Below are positions 1 to 8,544 of a stretch of DNA of 64,000 nt, piece by piece. The notes beneath the pieces were generated by a model. The model ran no database searches. It was not told the origin of the DNA and was given only the letters and a program-made list of their open reading frames with translations. Where the stretch lies: positions 1,170,370-1,234,369 of the forward strand of contig NZ_CP043875.1 in assembly GCF_032878975.1 (NCBI RefSeq). The letters are read 5' to 3'. This DNA is from Methanoplanus sp. FWC-SCC4 (GTDB lineage Archaea > Halobacteriota > Methanomicrobia > Methanomicrobiales > Methanomicrobiaceae). Positions within the stretch are counted from its first letter, which is position 1. Each line of letters begins with the position of its first letter. The position numbers and the translations under genes were made by a program.

Positions 1-549
1 GCCGGTGATGAAAAAACCGTATTTCTTGAAATAATACCTCCTTATTCAATTACAAAAGGGGATTATATTTTTGAATCAGTAATCAGATCATCAGATGACC
101 TGGAATATGTAACAGAACTTAAGGCAACAATCAAAGGAAGCTCTGATCTCCAGGTATTCTCTGAAAAATATCTTTATGAGATTACTAAAGGTGATTCTGT
201 CGAAATTCCGGTAAAGGTTCTAAACAACGGAAACGGTGTTGCACTGACAAACATAAAATTAGAGGTATCTGCACCCGAGGGATGGAAAGTTACGACTTTG
301 CCTGAGACAATACCTGTCATTGCCCCCGGTGAGAGGAAAACGGTTTCTCTCAGGGTTGTTCCGCCTTCAAATATTGCGGCATCAGAGTACAAAATAACCG
401 CAAAAGTGATATCTGATCAGGAGGAGGTTTCAGACAGTTTGAGGATTGTTGTAAATGAAAGCTCCATAATAGGTATTTTAGGAATCATGCTCATGTTTGT
501 TGTTGCAGGAGGAGTATATTATATGTACAGAAAGTATGAGAGACGCTGA
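1..549 (+). CDS. Surface protein with NEW3/CARDB-like domain, C-terminal part
   Basis: The reading frame is open from the first base, so the gene starts before the window; the last 182 codons are visible. They encode beta-rich sequence with a segment 'LNNGNGVALTNIKLEVSAPEGW', here quoted only as key residues N-G-N-G...L-x-V-x-A-P-x-G-W, which is typical of NEW3/CARDB-like immunoglobulin-fold domains that sit outside the cell. Near the end is one hydrophobic helix (IIGILGIMLMFVVAGGVYY) followed by a basic tail (RKYERR), so the protein is anchored in the membrane with its beta domains outside. Such proteins in methanogens are often S-layer-associated or partners of ABC exporters, but nothing here shows which. 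Function unknown; the fold and the anchor are the supported parts. Confidence 0.75.
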   Translation, partial: AGDEKTVFLEIIPPYSITKGDYIFESVIRSSDDLEYVTELKATIKGSSDLQVFSEKYLYEITKGDSVEIPVKVLNNGNGVALTNIKLEVSAPEGWKVTTLPETIPVIAPGERKTVSLRVVPPSNIAASEYKITAKVISDQEEVSDSLRIVVNESSIIGILGIMLMFVVAGGVYYMYRKYERR

Positions 550-758
550 TATGGTGAATCGCAGGGTCTTAATCTGATATTATTTTTCTCTCTCTTTTAG
601 CTTTTACCAACCCTTTATCTGCAGCTCATCTTTTTAGAACCGCTAAAAAAGTATTTAAAAAAAAAGCAGTAAGCCCGATAATGATTCGGTCTTTTTTACT
701 GTTACATGTATGGACAGATTGTTGATAGTAAAGATTCAAAACAAAATTCATCACAAAA

Positions 759-1520
759 TTAAGCGATGCATTTGGAATTTATTTTATTCATCACACCAAG
801 AGCAGACGGAGACAACCGGTACCTGACAACCCTGCCACACTTTGTTGAGAAGATAACACCTGCATCACAGAGTCTTCCCATGTGCCATGAAACCGTGGAA
901 CATGATGTTTGTATCATTCCGGCTATGTCATCTCTTGAAGCATCCGGAGAGTCAGAAAGATATTCACAGATCAAAAATTCGGTTTCATTTCGGAGACTTA
1001 CAAAAATCTTCATCTCAGAGTCGGAATAACTGCCGGAATTTTCAAAATAAAAGCTTCTGTTGTTCTTTAAAAAAACAGTGATTAAATGCTCCTGTTTAAG
1101 CATCCTGAGATGATAATCAAGTGTACCCCTGTTTACAGAAAGGCGGTTTTCAATATCAGTAAAACATGTTCCCGGATTATGGATGATAAACCGGTAGATC
1201 CTGTTGCGGAAATTATTCTCAAGTATCGTCTTTTTATCAATCCTGCGGAAATTAAGTGTAACCAGACCGGCACCTGCCAGAATTATCTGGGCCGGCAACA
1301 AGAAAGCGGGAGAGATTAACACAAGCATAACGGCAATAACTGCCAGCGGTTGTACTTCCCATAAGTCAAGTGGCACAGGTGCTTTTGCTTCACTTACCGG
1401 GGGACTCTCGTCCCACCCCTGAACAGAATATGACACGGATTGTGCAGATGCAGGAAGAACCAGGAACATCGCTGCCAAAAAAAAGATCAATACAATTGCC
1501 GCTTTTCTGTAAATTGCCAT
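759..1520 (-). CDS. Membrane-anchored double winged-helix transcription regulator
   Basis: A 253-residue protein with an N-terminal signal or anchor helix (residues 7-26), a short extracytoplasmic stretch, a second hydrophobic segment (about 58-90), then two winged-helix domains in the cytoplasm. The first (about 104-165) contains 'NRGTLDYHLRMLKQEHLI', the second (about 185-245) 'SCSTVSWHMGRLCDAGVI'; both are ArsR-like HTH patterns. Proteins of this build are common in Methanomicrobiales and are thought to pass a surface signal straight to DNA; the target here is unknown. The ATG at 1520 is preceded by a G-rich stretch that can act as ribosome binding site. It stands alone, convergent with the gene ending at 549, in front of the lipoprotein gene. 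Confidence 0.75.
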   Translation of the reverse strand: MAIYRKAAIVLIFFLAAMFLVLPASAQSVSYSVQGWDESPPVSEAKAPVPLDLWEVQPLAVIAVMLVLISPAFLLPAQIILAGAGLVTLNFRRIDKKTILENNFRNRIYRFIIHNPGTCFTDIENRLSVNRGTLDYHLRMLKQEHLITVFLKNNRSFYFENSGSYSDSEMKIFVSLRNETEFLICEYLSDSPDASRDDIAGMIQTSCSTVSWHMGRLCDAGVIFSTKCGRVVRYRLSPSALGVMNKINSKCIA

Positions 1521-1635
1521 TTATACCCCCCCGATTACTTTTAATCTTTTTATTTTAAGTATATAAGTTTTCTGTGACATGACCTTAAATATCGACAGTT
1601 GTGAAAAATATATATTAAAATAATTGATCTCTTTA

Positions 1636-2793
1636 TCATTCCCCGGGCATATAACCAAATGTCTGAATCCAGATGTCGCCATAAACAAGTCTGTAGATTT
1701 CTCCGGTATGGGCATCTATCCTTAATACGCCTATTTTAGGAGTGTCCCCGGTCTTTTCATGCACCTCACGGCTCTCCTTATCGCTGCATGCAATGTACCA
1801 GACAAGCGAAAGAGGTTTGGGATCATCGGCATAAACATATTCATCCGGGTCCCACCACAGAAGATAACTGTCATGTGTCCAGACTTCTGAGAACTCTAAG
1901 CCCAGATCATCAATATTGTATTTTTCTGAAATTTTGTCCTTAAATATCTGTTTTGCTTCTTCAAGTGTTATTTCAGGTTCAGGTGAAAGGGTTGTCAGTC
2001 CGTAAAGGAGTTTTGGATCTGTTGATTTATCAGAGTAAGACTGAACCTCATCCCGTGCCGTATCATAGGCAATAAAGACCTTGGAATTTTCATATTGAAC
2101 GCCATTGTATGAGTCAAATAACTCCATATATAATACAGGGATGTCCTCCGGCTCATATGCATTCAACTTATAATAAGATACATCCGGATTATATACAATA
2201 GAATTTTCTCCCTGTATGTTTTTTATAAGATTAATTGCATTTTTTTCAGCTTCCTCAAGAGAAATTTGTGGCTTCGGATTTTGTCTGTAATACTGATAAC
2301 CAACCCCGTAGGGTGCAAAATAAATTATTTCTCCGGATTGCGGATCAACTTTAATTTTAACTTCAATTTTGTCAGGGATCTTCGCAAATAAAGCTTTGGC
2401 CTTTTCAAATATAATATAAGGACGTCCTATTTCCTCATTATGGTTATAATCCAGTCTTGAATGCTCAACCCAGTTCCCCTTAAGTGTTGTTCGGTCCACA
2501 TTTGGAAAGACATCTGTTATCTCATCCTTTGCCTTTTCAATCAGCTTCGCTTTTGTCAGCTGATCACAATCCGGATAAATATCGGACCATGAAATTGCAG
2601 GTTTTATGTTTTCAGATTGTGCAGACTCTTTATTTATCATCTGAGTAGTATCCGCCGGGGATAATGTTGCTGTATTTGCAGGTGCATTCCCGAATTGAAT
2701 TGAGTTAAGTCCTGTGCAGCCTGATGCAACAATCATAAAAATTACAAAAAATGCCAGCGCAATAATTAATAATTTCTTTTTTTCTTGATTCAT
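1636..2793 (-). CDS. Lipoprotein with PepSY-like repeats
   Basis: Predicted 385-residue secreted lipoprotein. The N-terminus has a basic start, a hydrophobic stretch and a lipobox ending in A-S-G-C, so the mature protein would be lipid-anchored at Cys. Two segments with the pattern 'SLEEAEKNAINLIKN' and 'TLEEAKQIFKDKI', each followed by beta strands ending in a 'G-x-I-Y/I' motif (SGEIIYF, TGEIYRL), look like PepSY/YcdB-type domains, which in other proteins inhibit peptidases or bind peptides. I place the start at 2793 because GGTGAG lies just upstream of that ATG; an in-frame ATG seven codons earlier (2814) has no such site. Function otherwise unknown. Confidence 0.65.
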   Translation of the reverse strand: MNQEKKKLLIIALAFFVIFMIVASGCTGLNSIQFGNAPANTATLSPADTTQMINKESAQSENIKPAISWSDIYPDCDQLTKAKLIEKAKDEITDVFPNVDRTTLKGNWVEHSRLDYNHNEEIGRPYIIFEKAKALFAKIPDKIEVKIKVDPQSGEIIYFAPYGVGYQYYRQNPKPQISLEEAEKNAINLIKNIQGENSIVYNPDVSYYKLNAYEPEDIPVLYMELFDSYNGVQYENSKVFIAYDTARDEVQSYSDKSTDPKLLYGLTTLSPEPEITLEEAKQIFKDKISEKYNIDDLGLEFSEVWTHDSYLLWWDPDEYVYADDPKPLSLVWYIACSDKESREVHEKTGDTPKIGVLRIDAHTGEIYRLVYGDIWIQTFGYMPGE

Positions 2794-3752
2794 CTTCTCA
2801 CCATTCCTTTGCAAATGTCACGAAATTGGATTTATCAGGTTTGACAACTTATTTTAGGAACCCTGAAAATATCCGGAAAATTAGATTTTCACATGATTTC
2901 ATCAGGGATTATTTCACCACGAAAATACAAAGATCTGTAATATATTAAGAATTCTGTGAGAAAAATCTTCGAATGCTTCTGTTTTATATACCTGATCTAA
3001 ATTCATTAATTTTAGTGCAGTGCCCGTGTAAAAAGACATCTTTTCAAATGCCTATATTGGATTATAAGCTAAAAAAAGATTTGAATCATCAGTTTTTTTA
3101 GAAAAAAATGGCTCAGATAAAAAAATGATATTTTTTGGGGATTTTGGGTTTTTCTTTAATTTTTATCTAATTATGAGGTTTTTCATCAGATAGTCAATAA
3201 ATTTATGTGATTCATATTTTGTCTGTTGATTAAAAGATAATTCTTGGATCTGGTTTTTCCGGAATTCAGGTCTCCTGAACTCCTTTTCTTCATAGTGATT
3301 TTAGGATCATTTCCGGTTCTTTTCGAGAATTACCTGACTGCGAAATTAAAAAACATATTTGATATCAAAAATCAGGCATTTTATGAAATCATTCCTCCTA
3401 TCTTTTTTTGCAGGCTGCACCTCCTTTTTACTTTTTTTCTCATTCGTTAATATGTGATTTCTGTGAGAAAACTCGATTAATGGGGCAATTGTTAAAGCAT
3501 GAAAGGATAATTGTATTGATAGGCAATAATTTGCAAAAGGAAACGCATCTGGTGCTAAATTATCATGAATCAGATCTCCTCAAACCAGGAATTACTTGTG
3601 CTAAAAGTGATTTTAGTTGAAAATGCATGCTGTGATCATACGAAACAGAAATCATCTTAATAAAAAGAACATTCACGACGAATTCTCTCACAGAAATCAC
3701 TTACATAGATGATTCAAAAGAATGCTTTGCCATTAAAAGAGAGAGTGATAAA
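2794..3752. other. Long intergenic region without a convincing gene
   Basis: About 960 AT-rich bases separate the lipoprotein gene from the secreted-protein operon. Short open frames at 3244-3450 and 3408-3620 lack ribosome binding sites, overlap one another and give no recognisable protein. The only structure I see is a repeated motif TTCTGTGAGAAAA (2952-2964 and 3459-3471) and its inverted copy near 3686. The region may hold promoters for both flanking units. Confidence 0.5.
3454..3700. repeat. 15-bp inverted repeat pair upstream of secreted-protein operon
   Basis: GTGATTTCTGTGAGA occurs at 3454-3468 and its exact reverse complement at 3686-3700, 217 bp apart. The right copy lies about 53 bp upstream of the ATG at 3753. 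A shorter version of the motif occurs at 2952. It could be a regulator site or the ends of a vanished mobile element; no coding sequence lies between. Confidence 0.5.
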
Positions 3753-5171
3753 ATGAGAAGAATAAAAATCTGGATAAATAGCGTTCTTTTTATATCAGTA
3801 TTCCTGCTGATTTGCAATTTTCCGGTATCAGCGGATGATAAAATAACCTTTGTACGTCCGATACCTGATGAATTCTCACAAAATGATAATTTTGATATTT
3901 ATCTGAGAACAACATACCCGTCGGGATCGTTTATCAGCTTCAATTTTACTTTGGATACGCCATATCCTCACCGTGGCAAACTTAGTGGAAAAGGAGGTAC
4001 AGGCGGCGGGACATGCATATCTGATAACAGGACTTTCATATTCCATAAAAAAGAATCATTGCACGGTTTTATCCCAGGTGACTGGAATCTGACAATCTGG
4101 GAAGATAGTAATTTTGATAAGGCATATTCAAAAATAATTCACATATACCCTGCTGAACTAAACCCTGATAATAAATCAACACCAACACCGCCTGACAAAT
4201 GCTATGCAACTGAAAATTATCCCCTGAATTTTAAATTAAACCCTGACCCTGCCAAAACAGAGGGTGTATTTGCAAAAGGTCAGCCCCTTTATTTAACAGG
4301 AAAAGGACTGTCTGATTCAGATATTGGAATCTGGATCTATAAGGAAAAAGAACAGGGGGGAGAGGATTACTCACGCTTTGAAAAAATAAAGACCGACTGC
4401 AACGGGGATATTTCAGGCGATGGTGAAATTCTTTCGGTCTTTAATTCTTATACAATACCACCCGGCCGGTATTTCATATATGCTGTATCAGGAGATACTT
4501 CACTCATAAGAGATTCGAAAATACCTGAATCATACGCAGATCTTGAAAAGTCTCTTTCAGGATCAGGGTTATGGTATCAAAAATTTACAATTCTTGCAGA
4601 AGAACCGGTTATTTATTTCAACAAAAACATTCCAAAAGATGCAGTACGTGGCACACAGTTAACAATTGACGGAGGAACAAATCTTAAATCGGAAACCGTT
4701 CTGGAGATTTTTGTTAATCCGTCCGCTGTTGATGGCCCTGATTATCAGGGCATGATTATGCAGTCAGTGAAGGTTGAAAACAACGGAATATCAAATATCT
4801 GGACTTCGACAATTAATACTTCCGTACTTGGAGCAGGAGAATATATTATTTCAGTCGAAAGTCCCAAAGGACTTGGTGAAGCGGAAAATATTCTGAATGT
4901 GTATGACCAAAAATATGAAATTGTCGACCCTGCCGGGGATCTGCTCTCAACATTAACGTATATTGTTGATGATGATACCAAAAACATAAAAGAACAGGTT
5001 GAAATCCAACAAATACCTGATTCATCCAGAAAATCAGGGGAATTTCTGAAGACTCTTTTTCCTTTGGAAATATTGCAGATAACAGAAGAAAGAATGCTGA
5101 ATTCAGGATTATCTGCAACTAAAAAAGAGATGATAAACGGAATATTAATTCTTTCAAAGGGGAGGCGGTAA
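3753..5171 (+). CDS. Secreted beta-rich protein, paralogue of next gene
   Basis: A 472-residue exported protein with an N-terminal signal peptide (hydrophobic residues about 11-26, cleavage near VSA-DD). A Thr/Pro-rich linker (STPTPPDKC) divides an N-terminal beta domain (about 30-135) from two further domains. The middle part (SDSDIGIWIYKEK...DCNGDISGDG...YTIPPGRYFIYAVSGD) and the following one (GGTNLKSETVLEIFV...GAGEYIISVES) match the neighbouring protein at 5174-6487 block for block, so the two are paralogues. They resemble the repeat domains of large Methanomicrobiales surface proteins. Unlike its paralogue this protein ends without a transmembrane helix, so it may be released or held by a partner. 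First gene of a tight three-gene unit (2-bp then 6-bp gaps). Confidence 0.65.
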   Translation: MRRIKIWINSVLFISVFLLICNFPVSADDKITFVRPIPDEFSQNDNFDIYLRTTYPSGSFISFNFTLDTPYPHRGKLSGKGGTGGGTCISDNRTFIFHKKESLHGFIPGDWNLTIWEDSNFDKAYSKIIHIYPAELNPDNKSTPTPPDKCYATENYPLNFKLNPDPAKTEGVFAKGQPLYLTGKGLSDSDIGIWIYKEKEQGGEDYSRFEKIKTDCNGDISGDGEILSVFNSYTIPPGRYFIYAVSGDTSLIRDSKIPESYADLEKSLSGSGLWYQKFTILAEEPVIYFNKNIPKDAVRGTQLTIDGGTNLKSETVLEIFVNPSAVDGPDYQGMIMQSVKVENNGISNIWTSTINTSVLGAGEYIISVESPKGLGEAENILNVYDQKYEIVDPAGDLLSTLTYIVDDDTKNIKEQVEIQQIPDSSRKSGEFLKTLFPLEILQITEERMLNSGLSATKKEMINGILILSKGRR

Positions 5172-5173
5172 AA

Positions 5174-6487
5174 ATGTCATATTGCAGATACAAAAAGAGC
5201 CAGCATCTCTGTTTATTATTACAATCTCAAAAAGACAGTTATACTGTTCCTGAAAAGGTACTCAAATCTATTGACGAGAACAGGTCAAAATTGCACCTGT
5301 TTCATATAATTGCATTATCAGCAATTATTGTGTGTATTTTTGCTGCTTCACCATCAACAGCAGGAGAGATTACAACCAATCCGGTCTTCACCGGACTGAC
5401 AGACACAGATACTCTGACAATCTACAAAACAACCGTTTATCCGACAGGGACAGTGACAGAACCTGCATACAGACCCGGGTATGTAACCTGTCCAAAATCA
5501 GAATCCGCAACTGATGATTATTTCTTGAAAGAACGCCACATTTCTTCCGGTTTTGAACCTGAGATCAAATTGAACCCGTTAACTACATCCGGTGGGACAT
5601 TAGCCAAAGGTCAGACGCTTTTTGTATCGGGAAAGGCACAGTCTGATTCTGAAATTGGTATCTGGTTATACAAAGACGGCATAGGCAACCCTGACAAAAA
5701 CAGATTTGTAAAACTTCAGACTGACAAAAGCGGAGATATTATTGGCGACGGTATGATACTTGACCGTACCAGATCACATAAACTGCCTTCCGGAAAATAT
5801 TTTCTCTATATTGTCAGTGGAGATTCTGATTTTATAAATTCCGGATTTTTCCCTGATACAAACCGGGAATTTGAAGAAAAACTGAAAGAAACGGAAGTGA
5901 AAAACCCGTACCTGAAAGTAATGCTGCTTGCAGAGGAACCATGGATTTATTATGATCAGCAGATTATTGCCGATGTTCCTTTAGGCAAACCTGTTACAAT
6001 TAAAGGAACGACAAATCTGGCCGTGGGAACCTCTCTTTTTGTAACTGTTGAGCCGACATCTACCGATGATCCTTTATTTCATGATCAGATTATTGAGGTT
6101 ATACAAGTAACAAAAGGTGATGATTACAATCTCTGGGAACTGACATTTCAGACATCTGAATTGGGATTTGGGGAATACATCATCAGCGTTGAAGGGGCAG
6201 ACATAACTGTTGATTCAGTCAGTATTTTCAATATCTATGATGAAACTTATGCCGCTGAAAATCCCGGTAATGACTCGATTTTGGTAAAATCGTATTCAAT
6301 TGATTCTGATTCAAAAAATCTGGCTGAAAATTCAGAATCGACTGAGGGATATATTGTTAAATCCGGTACAAAAAATTCAGATGGTTTTACAGGCACCCTT
6401 TCAAGTCCTTTGGAATCTGCATTTCTGGTGTGTGGAATCGCATTAATATTAGGGATTTTTAGATTTTATTCGAGAAGGAGGGGATGA
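5174..6487 (+). CDS. Membrane-anchored paralogue of upstream secreted protein
   Basis: A 437-residue protein with an unusually long N-terminal cytoplasmic tail (about 40 residues) before a signal/anchor helix (residues about 43-58, ending ASPSTAGE), two beta domains shared with the gene before it (SDSEIGIWLYKDG...KSGDIIGDG; GTTNLAVGTSLFV...GFGEYIISVEG) and a C-terminal transmembrane helix (AFLVCGIALILGIFRFY) with a basic RRRG end. The start at 5174 is supported by a strong GGGGAGG ribosome binding site about 8 bases upstream, so the long tail is probably real. Only 2 bases separate it from the preceding stop, so the two are cotranscribed. Role at the cell surface is inferred, not known. Confidence 0.65.
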   Translation: MSYCRYKKSQHLCLLLQSQKDSYTVPEKVLKSIDENRSKLHLFHIIALSAIIVCIFAASPSTAGEITTNPVFTGLTDTDTLTIYKTTVYPTGTVTEPAYRPGYVTCPKSESATDDYFLKERHISSGFEPEIKLNPLTTSGGTLAKGQTLFVSGKAQSDSEIGIWLYKDGIGNPDKNRFVKLQTDKSGDIIGDGMILDRTRSHKLPSGKYFLYIVSGDSDFINSGFFPDTNREFEEKLKETEVKNPYLKVMLLAEEPWIYYDQQIIADVPLGKPVTIKGTTNLAVGTSLFVTVEPTSTDDPLFHDQIIEVIQVTKGDDYNLWELTFQTSELGFGEYIISVEGADITVDSVSIFNIYDETYAAENPGNDSILVKSYSIDSDSKNLAENSESTEGYIVKSGTKNSDGFTGTLSSPLESAFLVCGIALILGIFRFYSRRRG

Positions 6488-6493
6488 TATACA

Positions 6494-7873
6494 ATGATAA
6501 AGAAAATTGCAGTTTCTTTGATCCTGATAATATCCTCCCTCATCTTCCCGTGCTTTGCGCAGGAGATTCCTGATGCAGAACTTATTGCAATGGGTGATGT
6601 GGCGAGATATAATTCCATGGCTTTTAAGGACAACGTAGTGGCGTGGATTGAATATGGACAGGACGAAAATGATATTCTGATAAGTTCGATTCATAAATAT
6701 AACATTTCTACAGGCATGCAGGAGACAGTAATAGCAGATCCTTCCGGAAAATTCAGCCTTGATTTTTCAGGAGACCGTTATGTATGGTCAGATCAGCGGG
6801 GTATTTTCTTCTATGATGAATCTGAAAACAGACTTACGTTTCTGTATTCTAAAAATCCCCAGCGTTCTCCTGTGATTGACGGTGATATTATTATCTGGGT
6901 GGAGGATATTGATGATAAACGATCCACACTGAAGAAGTATGACATCTCAAATGGTGAATACGGAGAAGTTGCACAAGGAGGAATGTTTGATTCATTTGAT
7001 TATCCTGCAATCTCCGGTGACAGGGTGGTTTTTATAAATGAGGATATTTATGATCATACCCTCCGGTTGTGCCTGTATAATTTAAATGACAAGAATAGAT
7101 ACACCTGCTTTGCCGACGTTCCGGATGTTTGCCAGCCTCCTGCGATTGACGGTGACATTATAGTCTGGACCGGAAAATATAATGATTTCTATACGACATT
7201 TATGTATGATATCCAAACAGGAAAGACAAAACCGGTTTCTCCTTTTAAATCAGCACAATTATGTCCTGATATTTCCGGGAGTCATGTAGTGTGGCTTGAT
7301 TTCGGACCATATCCATCCAATCTGCCATGGGGAGGGGATGTATACATGCATAACCTGGATTCAGGAGTTACGGAGAAAATATCAAAATCCCATAAACAGG
7401 ATTATCCCAAGGTTTCAGGCGATTATGTCGTGTGGCTTGATAACTGGGGCAGTGGCCATGATATTTACCTGTACAGTTTTTTAGATGAGGGGAGAGATTT
7501 TTTGAGTGACGATGCGGGAAGTATTTATGATGCAACCCCTACTCCTCTCCCTACCCCTGAAACAAAGGTTCGTTTTTACAGTAAAATTAAATATGGGGAA
7601 GTTGAGTGGTATTCACTCACAACCTCCGGCAATTTACAGTTATCATTTGAACTTCGGTGGAGTGATCCGGATACAAAACTTTCATTATCAGTTGTAAGTC
7701 CGTCAGGTGCTGTCTGGCATTTCACGGATGGCAGTGATAAAGATGATGATAATGCCATCAGGATGACTATTTCAAATGTGAACAGTTATTTTATGGATAA
7801 TGGAAAATGGACAATTGCCGTTTCAGGCGATGCGGTTTCCTGTGAATCTGATTATGATCTGTGTTGGTACTGA
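6494..7873 (+). CDS. Secreted TolB-like beta-propeller with C-terminal PPC-like domain
   Basis: A 459-residue protein with a signal peptide (residues 3-22, ending CFA-QE). Residues about 30-330 contain six or so repeats of the type 'P-x-I-D/S-G-D-x-I/V-x-W' (PVIDGDIIIWVED, PAISGDRVVFINE, PAIDGDIIVWTGK, PKVSGDYVVWLDN), which form the blades of a TolB-like propeller. A Pro/Thr linker (TPTPLPTPE) joins it to a roughly 95-residue beta sandwich that resembles bacterial pre-peptidase C-terminal domains (S-P-S-G-x-V-W...W-T-I-A-V-S-G). It is the third gene of the surface-protein unit, 6 bases after the preceding stop, with a GGAGGGG site upstream. Probably a cell-surface binding protein; the ligand is unknown. 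Confidence 0.7.
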   Translation: MIKKIAVSLILIISSLIFPCFAQEIPDAELIAMGDVARYNSMAFKDNVVAWIEYGQDENDILISSIHKYNISTGMQETVIADPSGKFSLDFSGDRYVWSDQRGIFFYDESENRLTFLYSKNPQRSPVIDGDIIIWVEDIDDKRSTLKKYDISNGEYGEVAQGGMFDSFDYPAISGDRVVFINEDIYDHTLRLCLYNLNDKNRYTCFADVPDVCQPPAIDGDIIVWTGKYNDFYTTFMYDIQTGKTKPVSPFKSAQLCPDISGSHVVWLDFGPYPSNLPWGGDVYMHNLDSGVTEKISKSHKQDYPKVSGDYVVWLDNWGSGHDIYLYSFLDEGRDFLSDDAGSIYDATPTPLPTPETKVRFYSKIKYGEVEWYSLTTSGNLQLSFELRWSDPDTKLSLSVVSPSGAVWHFTDGSDKDDDNAIRMTISNVNSYFMDNGKWTIAVSGDAVSCESDYDLCWY

Positions 7874-8052
7874 AGTTCTTTTTTATATTAGCCTGAACAG
7901 CAGGTAATTATTTGTTTCAGGATATTTCTGCTTTTGTTAAAATCGATTTAATATTCTAAATTAAGACTGATATTTGAATAAAATGTTATGTCTAGTAAAA
8001 ATTTAAACTGAAAAAACACAACTGAATTTTAATGTTTGTAATGATAAAATAG

Positions 8053-8067
8053 TGCTGATATGGGGAT
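8053..8067. repeat. Left attachment core (15 bp)
   Basis: TGCTGATATGGGGAT, identical to the end of the tRNA-Glu gene at 29252-29266 and in the same orientation. The match ends exactly at 15 bp on both sides. It forms codons 17-21 of int(N) on the minus strand. Confidence 0.85.
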
Positions 8068-8071
8068 GTCT

Positions 8072-8085
8072 GGGTTGACCTTCAC
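8072..8085. repeat. Left integrase arm, inverted copy of right arm
   Basis: GGGTTGACCTTCAC lies 4 bp inside the left core. Its exact reverse complement is at 29234-29247, 4 bp inside the right core. In the circular form both would flank the core symmetrically, as binding sites for an integrase dimer would. Similarity continues weakly beyond the arm. Confidence 0.75.
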
Positions 8086-8251
8086 TGCTGAAACATTTTC
8101 GCAGTGATTTTTCATTTTTAACCTCTTGTTTTTATTTTTAAATATTACATTATTGTATTTAAAACTTCAACTTTCTATCATTCAAACTTGAAATTATAAT
8201 TGAAAGAACAAATTCAGCTACAATATGCCTATTTTTTTATTTTTTTATAAT

Positions 8252-8400
8252 TTCAGTACTTCTCTAATTTTAAAGAGTCATCACTAAGATCAAGATAACT
8301 GAAAACAGACCGACACCCAGATATAACTCACAGGAGAGGACGATTTTGCTCTTAAATGCCTCCGAAACTGCCTGTAAATGAAGAATTGTTATAAAATCAT
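8252..8400 (+). mobile_element. Solo left end of an insertion sequence
   Basis: The stretch begins with TTCAGTACTTCTCTAA, the exact inverse of the right end of the IS remnant at 10905-10920. From 8257 to 8339 it is identical over 83 bp to 10403-10485, and similarity continues to about 8400 with small gaps. No transposase sequence follows this copy: the ATPase gene starts about 145 bp later. The rest of 7874-8544 (chromosomal tail to 8052, int(N), then AT-rich sequence) contains no other gene that I can support. Confidence 0.75.
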
Positions 8401-8544
8401 AAGAAAATAATCTATCTATTAATTGATTCGTTAAAAGTGAGATTATAGTAGTTCTCTACAGTTAAAAATTCAACCTTATTGATGAATAGAACCCATAGAT
8501 TAATATGAGAAAACATATATGTGTTAATACATAATTTTAAAATA

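Larger units (their letters stand above)
8053..8115 (-). pseudogene. int(N): N-terminal 21 codons of a partitioned integrase
   Basis: On the minus strand an ATG at 8115 is preceded, with 5 bases between, by GAGGT (plus-strand ACCTC at 8121-8125). It opens a frame of 21 codons, MKNHCENVSAVKVNP-DIPISA, whose last five codons are the attachment core. Beyond the core the frame runs into chromosomal DNA. The same core is read in the same frame at the other end of the element by the long integrase fragment at 27884-29266, which itself has no start codon near the core. Joining the two gives a continuous 476-residue integrase. This is the arrangement known from SSV-type elements, in which integration splits the integrase gene. 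Confidence 0.82.

Noticed and set aside
3244-3620. Two overlapping open frames of about 70 codons
   Set aside because: No ribosome binding site, low-complexity hydrophobic sequence, overlap with each other and no recognisable protein.
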